DNA of 64,000 nt, from NCBI GenBank assembly GCA_959347315.1, contig OY365810.1, positions 1,540,334 through 1,604,333 of the forward strand, read 5' to 3'. Positions 1-12,040 of the stretch are shown in pieces (the stretch's first letter is position 1; each line of letters opens with the position of its first letter). Position numbers and translations under genes: made by a program. The notes beneath the pieces are model-generated. The model saw only the letters and a program-made list of their open reading frames with translations. It was not told the origin of the DNA and did not search any database. This stretch comes from Bimastos eiseni. Taxonomy: Eukaryota > Annelida > Clitellata > Crassiclitellata > Lumbricidae.

Positions 1-1189
1 GTCACAGGCCATTTTAATCTTGATCATATGCCAGAGCAACGTTCTGAGTATCACAAGCTTCCATTATAGGAGACCAATCGAGACCAGCGAGGATTGCCCC
101 GAAGTATTCCTTTGCAGTTAAGTCAAATCGCCTCGAGGGAATATCAGAGAGACCCGGGAATCGCGTAGGAGTGAGATCAGCCCAAACAATGATTGGAAGG
201 TGATCCGATAAGTCCTCCAGTAGTATTGTAGGTTTAACTATTTTAGAAGTGCAGTTTGTTAATATATTATCAATGAGTGATGCAGAGGATGTAGTAATTC
301 GCGTTGGTTGGAAAATTGTCGGTAAGAAGTGAAATGACGACATGATATTAAAGAAAGTTCCAGTCGACCTGTGGTCCTGAATTTTGAGTAGGTCGACGCT
401 AAAATCGCCCATGATGAACATATCTTTAGCCTGAAATTGAATGGTTGATAACAGGATATCCCAGTCTCGATTGAACATGTCTAAATTACTGCCAGGTGGC
501 CTATAAACAGATGCAACCAAAAAATTGGATCCATTTACCAGAGGAATATTCAAGAACAGGGATTCATATGCAGCATGACTGGAGCAACCTGACGGCAAAT
601 GAAATGGGTGGTAAGTTAAGATATCTTTTACAAAGAGACCTACGCCACCTCCTCTTCCAGTTACTCGGCTCTTATGCTCAAAGTTTTAGCCACGGATATG
701 AATAGATTGTGCAGAGATTGCATCAAGCCAGGTCTCTGTGACCGCCAGAACATCAATAGATAGTGAATTTAGCAGCAATTCTATCTTAGACAACTTGGAG
801 GATATGCTCCGGCAGTTTGTATGCATAAAAGAAGTCAGGTGGTCTTTAGCATTGCAAGCATGAGAGAGGGAGAAAGGGTTGTTATAGGTGCTGTTTGCTG
901 GTCTGATTGAGTAGTAGTTATCGTCTGGGTCCAAATCGGGACTATTCAACAAGAATTGACTATCATCCGGGTCAGTGTATATATCCATCCGTGGGCCTTC
1001 ATTCATTGCCTTTATGTTAGTACATACTCCTCCCATCTCATGAATACATCCCATAAATTCATTTTCTGATGAAATGTGATAAAATGGTAGCACCTTAGGA
1101 AGACATTCCGTACAATACCAGTTACCTCGGCAGGGGGCAGGAGCATTGAAATGCAATGCACGATAATGGGCTAGGCAATGTGAGCACAT
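1..1189 (-). pseudogene. CR1-like LINE ORF2, 5' part (PHD-like finger + endonuclease)
   Basis: This is the N-terminal part of a non-LTR retrotransposon ORF2 that runs off the left edge. From an ATG at 1189 it opens with a Cys/His finger (C2, C5, H13, C20, C26, C29), a PHD-like arrangement seen in some CR1/L2-type elements. The AP-endonuclease domain follows (SFMHTNCRSISSKL, then DVLAVTETWLD). After an in-frame TAA at 686-688 the same frame continues to position 14 with MGDFSVDLL, SLIDNIL and SDHLPI, the EEP-nuclease catalytic signatures. The single stop is the only break I see. The reverse transcriptase would lie to the left of the window. The CR1-like assignment is by motif memory; the broad class (LINE endonuclease) is secure. 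Confidence 0.85.
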
Positions 1190-1509
1190 TACAACACTGG
1201 ACCACTAGCTAACGTGTGATTACATAATTTACACTTGTCTAAATTAAGAGACAGAATAAAAACTATTCAAGTCTCAGTCCAAACTCAATCAACTAAACAA
1301 GAATAGTCATGAGCATGAGAAGACAACCAAGAGGAGAAATCTGCATATACGTACAATAATATTGTAATTTCCTTAACTAATTAACTATTCGAGCGGAAAC
1401 ATTGTCACTTAAGGAAACTGATGTATACAACCTTGCACAAACCACCATCAGAGAACTAACCACCAAAGAACCCATACATAAACGATTAGTGGCAAGTAGT
1501 GTCAACTAA
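1190..1509. other. No gene seen
   Basis: AT-rich sequence between the LINE start and the propeller fragment. It may include the LINE 5' UTR, but I see no motif that proves this. Confidence 0.5.
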
Positions 1510-1726
1510 CATAATAATGGATTCGTGATGGTCGCTGATCGAGTAGTCGAGTTTTATTGGTGGATTCGATTTGGAATTCAAGAGAGAAATTCTATTAAGA
1601 GAAAAGCAAAATAATTTGCGAATTCCAACGAGGGTTTTACTTGATGAGGCAAGTGGTCGACTGTTTGTGGCTGACACCGAATTTCTTCATGATGGTCGCA
1701 TTTTTATATTCAAATTTTGTTTATAG
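1510..1726 (+). pseudogene. 3' end of an NHL-type beta-propeller gene (host family copy)
   Basis: The plus-strand frame starting in NGFVMVADR and ending at the TAG at 1724-1726 matches the C-terminal blades of the intact propeller exon at 36387-37246: NGFVMVAD corresponds to NGFLLVAD, LLDEASGRLFVAD to LLDESNGRMLVI, and RIFIFKF to RILIFEI at the very end. Only about 70 codons survive and no start or splice acceptor is visible, so it is a truncated relative. Its position upstream of the first kinase copy fits a tandem array of kinase-propeller units. Confidence 0.65.
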
Positions 1727-2159
1727 GACGAAAGAGAATTTTTTGATTGAAAAAGTTACAAAAATATTTTTTGGTAAACCAATGTAACTTGAGTACATGA
1801 TATCTTTACAAGAATTTGTAATTTGTGATGACCGCATATTTGGTTGAAAATTCAAATTAAATCGTGTACAATGTGCTGGTCAACAGCTTTTATCGAAGTA
1901 CCATTGCGGCATGGTAGCACCAATTTAAAGAAAAATTATATGATCGAAAGCTGTGCACTGCCATCTTACCAGCAACAACGAAATTCCATCTTTTGTTTAA
2001 ATTGACATGAAAACTGAAGAATAAGTTAAATTAATATCGACTTTGTTTTGACTTCATCGAATATTATGTAATTTAATGTATATAATGTAATTAAAGTGAA
2101 GTGTGTTGTTGATTTATTAACGACACCGTTCCATGACGAAGATTATTTGTAGTCGCCCT
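1727..2159. other. No gene seen
   Basis: AT-rich sequence with no open frame, repeat or motif that I can support. Confidence 0.5.
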
Positions 2160-2513
2160 CTTTCTTTCTTCAGGCTTGGGACTGGCACTGTCCGAGTACG
2201 AAGAGTGTCTGAATTCAAGGGTGACTATTATTTCCGTCGTTAATACAGCTGTCAGTGAGGGAGGGAGGTCACTACAGGATGGTGGATCAACAGGAAAAAC
2301 CCTGGTTTATCTGGGTTTGTTTTGCTGCCCTATTCCAGCTTTGGCTTGCGTCGTGCTTGTCGTTCGTCCTCTGGTGGGGTATCTCTTATGCCATGTGCAA
2401 ACGCTTCAGCCAAGCAGCACCGTGCCTTCTCAGTTGTTGGTCCTTCCATCTGGAACACACTCCTTAGCAGAACCATAGTAAGCTCTTGTAGACCTGTTAT
2501 AAAAATAAATTGA
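2160..2513 (+). mobile_element. LINE ORF2 3'-end fragment
   Basis: The frame over about 2400-2480 reads AKQHRAFSVVGPSIWNTL, the hallmark C-terminal tail of CR1-like LINE reverse-transcriptase proteins (also seen here near 9780, 52150 and 55630). No RT core is present; it is a 5'-truncated, frameshifted remnant. Confidence 0.6.
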
Positions 2514-4898
2514 AGGCCCCTAAGATGCTTGCCAGAGAAACATGAAATATGTAGGCCTAGGTATAATTCTATTCGTCTAAATAGCAGTTTTTTTCATGAA
2601 GTCGATAAATGTTTGCAATAGACATGCCTTACAAAGCCAACAATTAGTATTATGCTATATCGAGCGTTACATGTACATCAAGCTGGTATTGGTATAGATA
2701 ATCTAATTGTTAACCAAAATTTAATTGAAAGGTGGTTCAGCGCGATCACTACATTTTACTCGCTCTGTGCTGTTTGTAAATCTCTAAAATCTTGTCGAAG
2801 GCACTTTGATGCTGAGAAAAAATATAATATCTTGAAAATCAAGGCTTTGAACGATTTCTGATTCCATGATCATACGTGTTAGGGTGCTAAATCTTTATTG
2901 ACACATCGTTGATCTGATAGCATGTTAAATGCGTTTGAAATGACTGAACGATCGTTCACCGCTGCAGTTAAAAATTTGCAAAGTTACGCAAATACGCAGA
3001 GCGACATAATCTGATCTGTAGGTTCAAATCATCCATCAATTTTAGCAGTTGCAGTAGTGTTTCCTTGTCGGTAATTATCAAAGCTCTTTTAGAAAGAGTT
3101 TATCAAGATCACCTATGCTTTCCATAGAACCACTATGCGAAGTTCGGATCTGTTAGCAAATTGATCACTTGCGCCACGTTGGCATTTGACTGCCTATTCA
3201 ACAAGAAGTTTCTTACGGCGCTTCTGTGCGCCAGATTCATATAATTTCTTCAGTTTTAACTGTGGTTGGCTTAATTATTTAATCTTCTGTAACTACAAAC
3301 TGTAATTATATCTACATATATCTTTTATTGCAATTTTAGATACTTATAGTGACAGTCCCATATGGGCGGGTAAAATTAATAGAGCAAATGTGTAACTACG
3401 TACATGTAGGCATAAATCTCAAACGAGCAAATAAGTTTGTTACAGGCCAATTCCAGCCTAGGTGCAGTAGGAGCCTATTGCTATCGAGTCTATGAGCCAT
3501 CTTCTATTCTAGCCAGCAAATTGTCGATGCGTTAATTCGTTGTCAATTTGACAGCAGGCCCTTAATTTGTCAAATTTGCGGGTAAGCCCGTTTCAATTGA
3601 AACGTTTGCAACATGGTTAATGCGGCCCTGCCCCTTTGAAATTCGACTGTTGTCAGGTAGTAATGCGCCTTTTTTCAAGCTGCTTATGACTAGTTTGTAT
3701 TGCACGGTTGGGCGGGGAGGGGTCGCTATGTAAATGCAAAATAAATTAATGACTTTAGGTAGAGTCAGTTAGTCAACATCCAAGAGTGAAGATCAATAAG
3801 AGTTCAATCGATAGAACGTATTAATGTGAGCTGATCCGATGATGGACCATGTACGCAAGCCTGGGCATCGTCTACAATAGGACATTTGCCCTATGCTCAG
3901 CAAGAAAACTGGGTTGTCGGCAGTAAAAGGAAGGTGGAGGGTGAGGCGGAGCACCGAGCCCTGGAGAACGCAAGATTTAACCCCATCCCAATTAGTGGCA
4001 ATGACTCCTGAAGTCTCCATGGACTACACTCTGCGAGTAGGCCTATTAGGCTAATACCTAAAACTATATATATCACATTGAAGGGCGATAAGATTATACG
4101 CAGTTGGTCACGCTCGCTGCTGGCCGATAAGACCTCTGGTTACATTTTTATTGGAGGTGTCACCCAAGTCATGCGGATATCAGTTGTTAGGTTACGTAGG
4201 ACTTTGTACCTAGGCTTACATGTACATTGTAGAACCAATAACTGCGATCTGATCCGTATGGTCACTGATAACACGCCAGTGAATACTTAAAAAAAATGAT
4301 AGGCCAACTTGAAACACGATCACCTAAGGCTCATGACGAAAATAAGGACCCAAATTTAGGCCTACAGGTTTTTATCTCGAACAAATGACTTCTTCTCTGG
4401 TCATTTTCAACTAAGTAATAACCCGTTACCTTATATTTGGATTGAATTTCCTATAGAATGCTACTGTGGTCCAGCACAACTTTGTTTATTGCTAAGTTCA
4501 GTCTATATTGCCATGGCTGGGCGGGGAGCGTATCTGAGTCAGTTTCTTGAAGGGGTGCCACATTGAGTTATTGAAATTGATTAATTAAATGATTGACAAA
4601 CCACCTGTCATATTATGAAACCAAGTTATCGTAAGTTGGTCACCAGATCATCATTCAAATGACACTTTCCCTTCTGACTTTACATTGCCTACTTTTTTGA
4701 TTGATGAAAAGAAGTCTCCTTAAACAGAATCTGCACTGATCAGATTATCAGCGTAACTTATTGTGCATAATTAGAATAACATGCTTGAATGATGGGTCAA
4801 TGTAAAAACAATCTGTTTAGTGTGTTAGAAAGCGGTAATAGCGGTGTGTATCATTGTGTTATTGACTCATACGTAGGCCTGTAAGCCGTCTAAGATTG
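2514..4898. other. No gene seen
   Basis: About 2.4 kb of AT-rich intergenic sequence with scattered TAGGCCTA palindromes. The short open frames here have no recognisable domains. Confidence 0.5.
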
Positions 4899-5185
4899 GT
4901 AGTTCTGATGTCGAAGATAGGACATATTGCAAAGTGACGGGAGATATGGCACTTATAGCAGTTATGTTTAATGGGTTGCCGCGTCAAGATTGGGCAATAT
5001 TAAAGTAAACGGTTTTGGTGTTTAAGAGAGTGATGATAGGGGTACGTATCATGGTGCTATACAAGACCGGCAGTCCTGATGTCGAAGTTTGGACATATTG
5101 CAAAGTAACGGGAGATTTATGGTACATAAAACAGTTCTGTTGGGTTGCCGCGTCAAGATTGGGTGATGTACAAATAAGCGGTCTA
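4899..5185. repeat. Two-copy direct repeat, about 170 bp period
   Basis: The block around GATGTCGAAGATAGGACATA (4909) recurs as GATGTCGAAGTTTGGACATA (5079). Each is followed by the same GACATATTGCAAAGT and CGGGAGAT stretches and then GGGTTGCCGCGTCAAGATTG. The spacing is about 170 bp. No coding function is apparent. Confidence 0.7.
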
Positions 5186-6295
5186 ATACTGTTTGTTTTA
5201 GTGTCGAAGTGAGGCCATAATTCAATTGCATTAGAAGTTAAGGATGTGCTAAATTGATAATCTGTAGGAAAGACCGGTAAATTTCAAATACTTTGGCTGC
5301 TAACTTTCTGCTAAATCAAGCCGTTTATAGGATGCACAACTCTCTCTTTCATTGGCTCCCGGCGTTGCTTATAAGCTTATTAACCGTTACTGAAAGCGAA
5401 TACCCAATACGGCATCGCGTCGTTCATCATTATCGCTGCGAATGTAGTCTTTGGACTGCTAATTGTCAAATAATTGAAGTGGATGTCACGTTTCATATAT
5501 GATTATTCTTTATAATTATTATAATTAATTGAATGCAACAACTTGGGGAGAAGACGGACAGCCTGATGCTCCAGCGACCAATGACGAAGTAATCCCATTT
5601 TTGGACGAAGAGCATCAAAGTATCATTTTAATCTGTACTCAGCTTTTGCATCATTAACAGAAATAGTATAGTATAGAAAAGTCAGAATTGTCTCCGAATC
5701 CTTCGTGATTTATAGCTACATGTGGTCTAAGCTCTTATGGGTAAGAGAAATGTTCGTCACGCGTCTGAAATTTCCAGATGCTGAAGTCCACACTCCAGAG
5801 GTGTAGCTGAGAGCATGGGGGGGGACATATGCCCATAAATAATTATTGTCAACGCCGATCGCAGACACGGGACTGGATAACGAGTAGTCCCTCGGTGGTC
5901 AAAGATGACGCGCGTCCGATTATTTGTCGAGATACGAGAAGTACGTAGAAAAAGTACGCATCGTATCTTTGTCGGCAGATTGAATAGCCAACCGTGACTG
6001 TCGGTCACGGTCATTCCAATGGCCACGTCGCTCGTTCTCCACCGTGGGTAAACACCCGGGTACAGGAGGCGCATACAGCCGCACAGCGAGACCCGACCGC
6101 GTATATCCATATATTGATTTCCCTTGGCATATTGTCTGGTGTCAGAAAAAGACTTTGGCTTGGTATAAAACTTTCATATCTACAACTGACAGTTCAAAAA
6201 CTTTAATAAACATAATATTTAATGTAACTTTTTTTGACTAACTGCTCCAAACGCGTAGTTCTGCCAGATTGCATTGCATTAGAAGGCTTATTCCA
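5186..6295. other. No gene; contains a paralogous empty site of a hAT insertion
   Basis: No gene recognised. The sequence about 5665-5800 is a paralogue of 42025-42110 joined to 42577-42610. At 5768-5776 it carries one uninterrupted GAAATTTC, the empty form of the target site duplicated around the element at 42103-42568. A long open frame on the minus strand (5757-6110) has no domain I know. Confidence 0.55.
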
Positions 6296-7149
6296 AGACA
6301 TGGTGCCTAATAACAACTATATAGGCCGACCGATATAGTGAAGTGTCTGTCATCCTTCACCACTGTTTAGCGGATGTTAAACAGCTTTGCTTCTTCTTCT
6401 GTGACCAACCAGAAACTGGGCAACTGTGGCAGACGTTGCCAGTCCACGTGCCAGGAAATGCTTTGCTACCGTACATCTCTCCGGATTGTTAATATCTTTT
6501 TGTGTTTACAGAAAACAGCTCAAATTGTTCAATAAACAGTTTGAACGCAACTCTAAGCATTTGCGCTGAAGGTTAACAGTATAAAGAATCCGATAAATAA
6601 ATTGCTAACTGACGACGTAACATGAATTTAATTATTATTAAATAACAGTGATTTTGCTTCCTTGAGATTGTTGGGTATTTATTAAGTTGTTTTTGCTGCT
6701 GATCACGAATATCACCTTGAAATTATCCTATCACGTACCGTTTTTGAGAAATTTGTATTTAAAAATATTTATTTCTACATATTCAACTATGATAATTCGT
6801 TGGCATTATAATATGCTCCGTTCAACTGGGGCATGTCCACAGGCATGCACTTAGGGCATGTTGCAAAATGTTTGTGTTATAGTTGGTACAGCTTGGGTAT
6901 GCATGAGCATGATAATTCTGGAAGGAAATTGCCAGCAAAAGAAATAGCGCTGTATAAGACACTTGCATCTAACAAATATGCTACTCAGGCACGTGATATA
7001 TATTTATGTATCAGTTTCTTTATTTTATACATTATTAATCAAAGTATATCATAGGGTTCTTTCAAGCAGCACAACAATTGAGCCAGTTTCGTTATAATTC
7101 CTCTCCAATTTAGTAGGTTCTAGGACGGTTATTGACAGAAGAAATGTCT

Positions 7150-7390
7150 CGCCAGTGTCGCAACAGCCGTGGTACGTACATTCTGCTACATTTGTGTGGA
7201 GAATACGGCTTAATCTCAGAGAGGCTCAAATGACTGGACTTGTTAAAAAAGCATATGAGCTGTACTTTGGTTATAAGACAGGTGATCAAGACAAGGAATG
7301 GACTCCTCGTGTTTTTTGCAACATGTGCCGTCGATCTCAGAACCTGGCTCAGAGGAACTTCAAAGGCAATGTTTGCATAGACGAAGACCT
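7150..7390 (+). pseudogene. Fragment of a Cys-rich TE-associated domain (GDQDK family)
   Basis: One frame gives LVKKAYELYFGYKTGDQDK followed by EWTPRVFCNMC; just upstream, in another frame, lies a CG-type cysteine knuckle. This pattern resembles a putative zinc-binding N-terminal domain in many unclassified, repeat-associated invertebrate proteins. Frame changes and loss of downstream sequence make it a remnant. It lies in the stretch present only in duplication copy 1. The assignment is by memory of the motif and should be tested with a profile search. Confidence 0.45.
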
Positions 7391-7732
7391 TCTACTTGAG
7401 GTGGAGAGTTTACGAGTTTTTAAATTAGTTATATAGCAATGCAAATCAGAGATAAAGATGTCAATAGGAGACAATTGCCATGTGTTTACAATTGCTCAAA
7501 CATCGCAATTAAGTATGGGTTCAAAAGTTCGATTGCATTCCAAAGTTATGTGTATGGCTGGCATAAGTGGCTGGTGCAAAGACTGGGAAACTACTTATTC
7601 AGGAGCATAGACGATGATCCTGGTTGATTAAAGCTTCGGGACAGAGCAAGAATCTGCCAGCTTGCAAAAGTTACCAAGCCTGCACATGATTAAACATACT
7701 GAAGCAGATAATATGATTACATCTATAAGAAA

Positions 7733-7779
7733 TTGTACTCTCTCTCTCTCTTTCTCTCTCTCTGTCTCTCTCTGTCTCA

Positions 7780-7815
<36 letters not shown>

Positions 7816-7865
7816 GTCTCTCTCTCTCTCTCTCACTCTCTGTCTCTCTCTGTCTCTCTGTCTCG

Positions 7866-7912
<47 letters not shown>
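7733..7912. repeat. (TC)n / (TCTCTCTG)n microsatellite
   Basis: About 180 bp of nearly pure CT dinucleotides with interspersed CTGT. It is shared with copy 2 at 60451-60650. The long Ser/Leu-rich open frames across it are low-complexity artefacts. Confidence 0.95.
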
Positions 7913-7915
<3 letters not shown>

Positions 7916-9295
7916 ACATCAAACATCAACATGCATGAATTCATGATACACATCCAGAGAGATTAGCAGACATACGGATGAACTTGTAAAACAGACGGAC
8001 ATAGATATGTGCACATTGAATGTAATGTAAGTAGGGCCTATACAATGTACGTCGAATGATCGCTTACAACAGCTAGAGATTTGTTTTGATAACATTTAGT
8101 CAAAACTGTTCCATATGCTATAAACCTTGTATAAGCGAAGGCTGTTGCACCTATTATAAACAGCATGTTAGACCTTTTGACTCTTATTTATTGGTGCGTA
8201 TTTGCTCATACGGCTCTTCTAAAGCCTAGACCCTACTTCGTGCTTTATAACAAGCGAAGTACCGAGAGTGGCTCAGAGCAGTCACTGGCTCTCTTATTTA
8301 TACATTGTCGTATAATGAATTCAAAAAGGATTTTATTAGCAAACTTTGTTGTGCGAGTAGGTTTACGCTGCTGCACAGGCTGATAAGCTGCGCTTGTTCA
8401 ATGCGTTAAGTGTAAAGGTCAAGCCGCATAGAGCGATAGACCACTTATATATGCAAAGCTTACTCATAAGAGCTATTGAACTTAAGTCAGAGATACAGGA
8501 TCGATCTGTTGCTTGAAGACGAGGGTAACAGAAGCAAAATTAATGAACTTCTACTGAAATTTGTGCTTGGTAAGAAAAACAATTGGAAGGTGAAGGAATT
8601 CAAGGATCCCGGTAAGGTTTATTTACAGATTGAAGAAGAAGCTTTTACATAAAATCTTATGAGTTAGGCCTATGTCGATGAATTTGATGTTGATGATGGT
8701 AGGGAACGAAATGTGTTGTGGATAGTAGGCAGTTATGGAAGACGCCCTCTCGGTCTCTCAGCTCTGCATCCTAGGGTGCCATTCATTACTCAATTCCCCC
8801 TTCGCATTTCATTATATATCGCATTAATTATTAAACGTAGAGTTTCAGATGGAAGTGTCGTTTAATTAATTAGTATGTTCTAAATTTCAGCCGACGGGCG
8901 AATTGAACAAGCGCAGGTTTATCAGCCTGTGCAGCAGTATAGGCCTACTCGCACAACCATCATAGGAATTGGTACTGCCTCTCACGCCCCTCCCTTCATA
9001 CATCATAGACCTACAGCCCTACAACAACATACATGCAGACAAAGAGATAGAAGGACATGCCATTTTAATGACATTGCATGTAATATACGTAGATAACTAT
9101 TACATAGCGCCTTCCAAGCGTCTTCAGACTCATTTAGGCCGTGATTCTGCCCGCGGCCCAGGTGAGGATGCATTGATATTCGTCCATCGATTTTGTTGTC
9201 AGAGACAGACTCTATCACTGTACCTCGATTTTGCTGAGTTTTTCTCTTGAATTAATGAGTGTTTTGAGCCTTTATTTTGGCATGTGGGCCTACAT

Positions 9296-9334
9296 GCATA
9301 CATACATACATACATACATACATACATACATACA
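9296..9334. repeat. (CATA)n microsatellite
   Basis: About nine CATA units in tandem, within segmental copy 1 only. Confidence 0.9.
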
Positions 9335-9639
9335 TGCAGACAGACAGAAATCCTATCGAATATATTTATTTTACATGGCATTAGACAGAACGTAAGTAGT
9401 TAGCAATATAGTAACACAGCGCCATGCAGGCGCCTCCTGAATCATTTGAACCGTGACCAAAATAATTCTATAGTGATCCTTGTCACCTTAGTCCAATGTT
9501 GGTTTATGGTGCGCCATGTTTCATTGAACCGTGTTCTCTGTTCGTCAACTACTTATTGAGCGTATAATCTAAAATTAATAATAAGCAAATGTAGGCCTAT
9601 GTCTTCTTTTCGGTCCCGATGTCATGTATTGTGTTGGTC

Positions 9640-9900
9640 TCATGTCTCACTGCGCATCCTTTATATAATCACCGCTTCGGTTTTTCAGTGCCTTCTTTGT
9701 TCTGCCTCTACATGCATGCTTCATATTTGCCCCCTGTTCCTGTACAGTAGATAGGTCCGCATAATATACTCCCTAGAGTCTTCTCAGTTGTTGGGCCATT
9801 CATTTGGAATGGAATCCTTTGGAGATGCGCAAGCTGATAAGGTTCCGTACAATTGCGTTTTGCAAGTTGTTGAAGTTCTTCGCGTTTAGTCTTTATTGCT
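9640..9900 (+). mobile_element. LINE ORF2 3'-end fragment
   Basis: The frame FSVVGPFIWNGIPLEMRKL near 9785-9840 is the conserved C-terminal tail of CR1-like LINE proteins. The upstream part is shared with 62640-62844 in the second duplicate, so insertion preceded the duplication. Confidence 0.55.
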
Positions 9901-10894
9901 TGGCTGGGAACGCGTATGAACAGATATGTTGACGGATTAATGAATTAATTAAATGATTGTCATCGTCACTTACAACCCATAGGACCGCGGGATCGGAAAT
10001 AGGCAGGGCTTAAAATGTGCCTGGACAGTCATGGACGGGGACAAGGCACTTATTTTCGAGGCTGGATGCCGTCCTGCCACTTATTTGTCCAGCAGAGCGT
10101 GGACGCCGTCCATGAGCGTCCATGCAACAGTGCAATTCCTCTATATGTGTACGTTATTATCAACAGGAAAAATAGGACGGAAAATTTTTCACGCTTCGGG
10201 CGTTTACAAACTTTATTTTACAAACCTTCAAAGCGATGCCGGCGCCACTGGACCTTGTCGATAATTTCATAAAGGAAAGCATTTCTACGTAGGCCTACGC
10301 TTTAAATTACAACAAATTTTTCACCAACAAATAATTCACGACTAAATAATGGTTGATGGACAAAATGCCTAACGAATGATAACAAATTCTATTTTTCGCC
10401 CATTGTATTTGGTTAAATAAAAGTTGGATTTGCGATACAAATGTCTTCAAATCCAGCTTCTGGTTCAGCAAGAACCATTTTTCTCACTTCAACTTCTATC
10501 TAGGCAAATATGTTTTTCAATGATCCAACCTTTATTTCAGTAGGCATTATGTTCATCTAAATAGCATCTGTTTTGGAAGAATTCTGTTCATCCATCCAAC
10601 TTCTATTCCAGCATCATTAATATCACCAATCCAACTTCTATTTTGACGAACACAGTGGACCACAGTGCACGAACCCTTTGTCGTCGATTTAATATGTTGG
10701 TGCTCATCCATTGCAATCTTTAATTCTTAAATTTTTGACACTAGGGTCCGTCCATATATGAGGTCACGCGTCTATGGGGAGGGTCACAAATTTGTGACGA
10801 TAGTAGATAAGAAAGTTGCTAGCTGGTGCAATCAACCAAAACATAGGTTACCTTTCCATTTTTTAACCTACCTTAGGTTAAACATGTCTAAAAT

Positions 10895-11150
10895 ATGCAC
10901 AAACCAATAATCTAGGTCAAAAACTAAACATTAGGTCACAACAATATTGGAAATCCGCAGCAATTCATGCAGAAACCTAGACTTTAGGTTAAATTTTTCA
11001 CCTATTGGATACCAGAATGTCGAACAATATTGCAAATCCGACATAATTCGTGCACAAACCAGCATCAACCAATAACAAGGAAAAAACGCCAGGAACTTTC
11101 CAAAAATTACGGCCTGGCGTGCACAAACCTATAAGCACGGTTAAAACACC
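10895..11150. repeat. Subterminal direct repeats of the mini-Polinton
   Basis: Variants of TGCACAAACC occur at about 10896, 11051 and 11121. The block ACAATATTGGAAATCCG (about 10941) recurs as ACAATATTGCAAATCCG (about 11025). Short TAGGTTA/TAGGTCA motifs are scattered between them. They resemble subterminal protein-binding repeats, but their function is unknown. Confidence 0.5.
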
Positions 11151-11247
11151 TACCTATACTCCCTAAAGGTCAAAGGTCATGGGGAGTTCACAACAGTTTC
11201 GACGATGTGTCATCACACACAAATGTTTTTTCTTGTGTGTATATAAA

Positions 11248-12040
11248 ATGAATGAAAATATTTTCTCAAAACAGCTTAAAGGCATACCGCCTCAATATAA
11301 AATGGAATACTCAAAGAAAACTGTTATTGAATTAAGAAAAATCGCCAAGCAGAGCGGCTTGGTTGGGTATACGAGACTGCGGAAAGCAGAGTTGATTGCC
11401 AAAATTGAAGCCTACAGCGCCCCGCAATCTCAACCAATGTTAGTTTGCTTGACGCACCCGTTCCTGACATTGGAGTCTCAACACTCAAACCCGTGCCAAC
11501 CACGACAGTACGAAAAATATTCGATAAGACAAAAGCAGAGATTAATAAATTCGCAAGGTGGATTGAAGGATATATACCTAAAGAACCAAAGAGAAAGGTG
11601 GCCGAGAAAATAGAAGCACTGAAAGCCAAAGTGAATTCTATATTTGGTAAAATTCATACGAAGACACATAAAATTAGAGAGACGGCTTCAGCTATCAAGG
11701 GCTTCACGAAACAATACACGGTTGAGGGGCTAATGGTATTGATGCCACATATTTTCTTAACACCGCTCGGGCAAAGGCGGTAGACTTGTTGACTAAAAAT
11801 CGCCAGACTAAGGTCAATTTTGTCCTTACCTGCACAATGGAACGTGTTGACATGAAGTCAAGAGAAGTAGATTCCATAGATATACCATTCGTTTCAAGGA
11901 CTGAGGTGATTCTAGACTCCACCGATGTAAGTGAAATTTATAACAGCGCGAAAGATAAAATTATTGAGTCGATGGCTGCCTTCCAGATGCGCGGTAGAAG
12001 CTGGAGACTTTTATGCGGTTCAAAAATTAGACATTTTTAA
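11248..12040 (+). pseudogene. Polinton polymerase (PolB) gene, N-terminal fragment
   Basis: From an ATG at 11248 the frame carries a SAP-like helix-turn-helix (ELRKIAKQSGLVGYTRLRKA), comparable to the one opening the replication gene of the large Polinton near 34630. After a shift near 11440 a Lys-rich region follows (KIFDKTKAEINKFARWIEG). After another near 11730 comes FLNTARAKAVDLL, NFVLTCTMERVDM, FVSRTEVILDSTDVSEIY and SMAAFQMRG, typical of the region N-terminal to the polymerase core in cnidarian and arthropod Polintons. Everything downstream, including all catalytic motifs, is deleted. The sequence differs clearly from the 18-35 kb element, so it is a second Polinton lineage. Confidence 0.7.

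Larger units (their letters stand above)
6296..9797. repeat. Segmental duplication, copy 1
   Basis: This segment is collinear with 59672-62844. Shared landmarks include the start AGACATGGTGCCTAATAAC, the TC-rich microsatellite, the block at 9003-9250 (matching 62018-62253) and the shared end at CTCAGTTGTTGGG/CTCAGTTATTGGG. Copy 1 contains about 650 bp (roughly 7085-7735) absent from copy 2. Copy 2 has an extra LINE piece and a partly duplicated internal block. No intact gene is visible in either copy. Confidence 0.85.

Noticed and set aside
4899..5185. Possible CRISPR-like repeat
   Set aside because: Only two long, imperfect copies in a eukaryotic context; no short repeat-spacer pattern.
5757..6110. 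117-codon minus-strand frame
   Set aside because: No domain, no paralogue and no supporting context.
7662..7966. Ser/Leu-rich open frames
   Set aside because: They are translations of the TC microsatellite.
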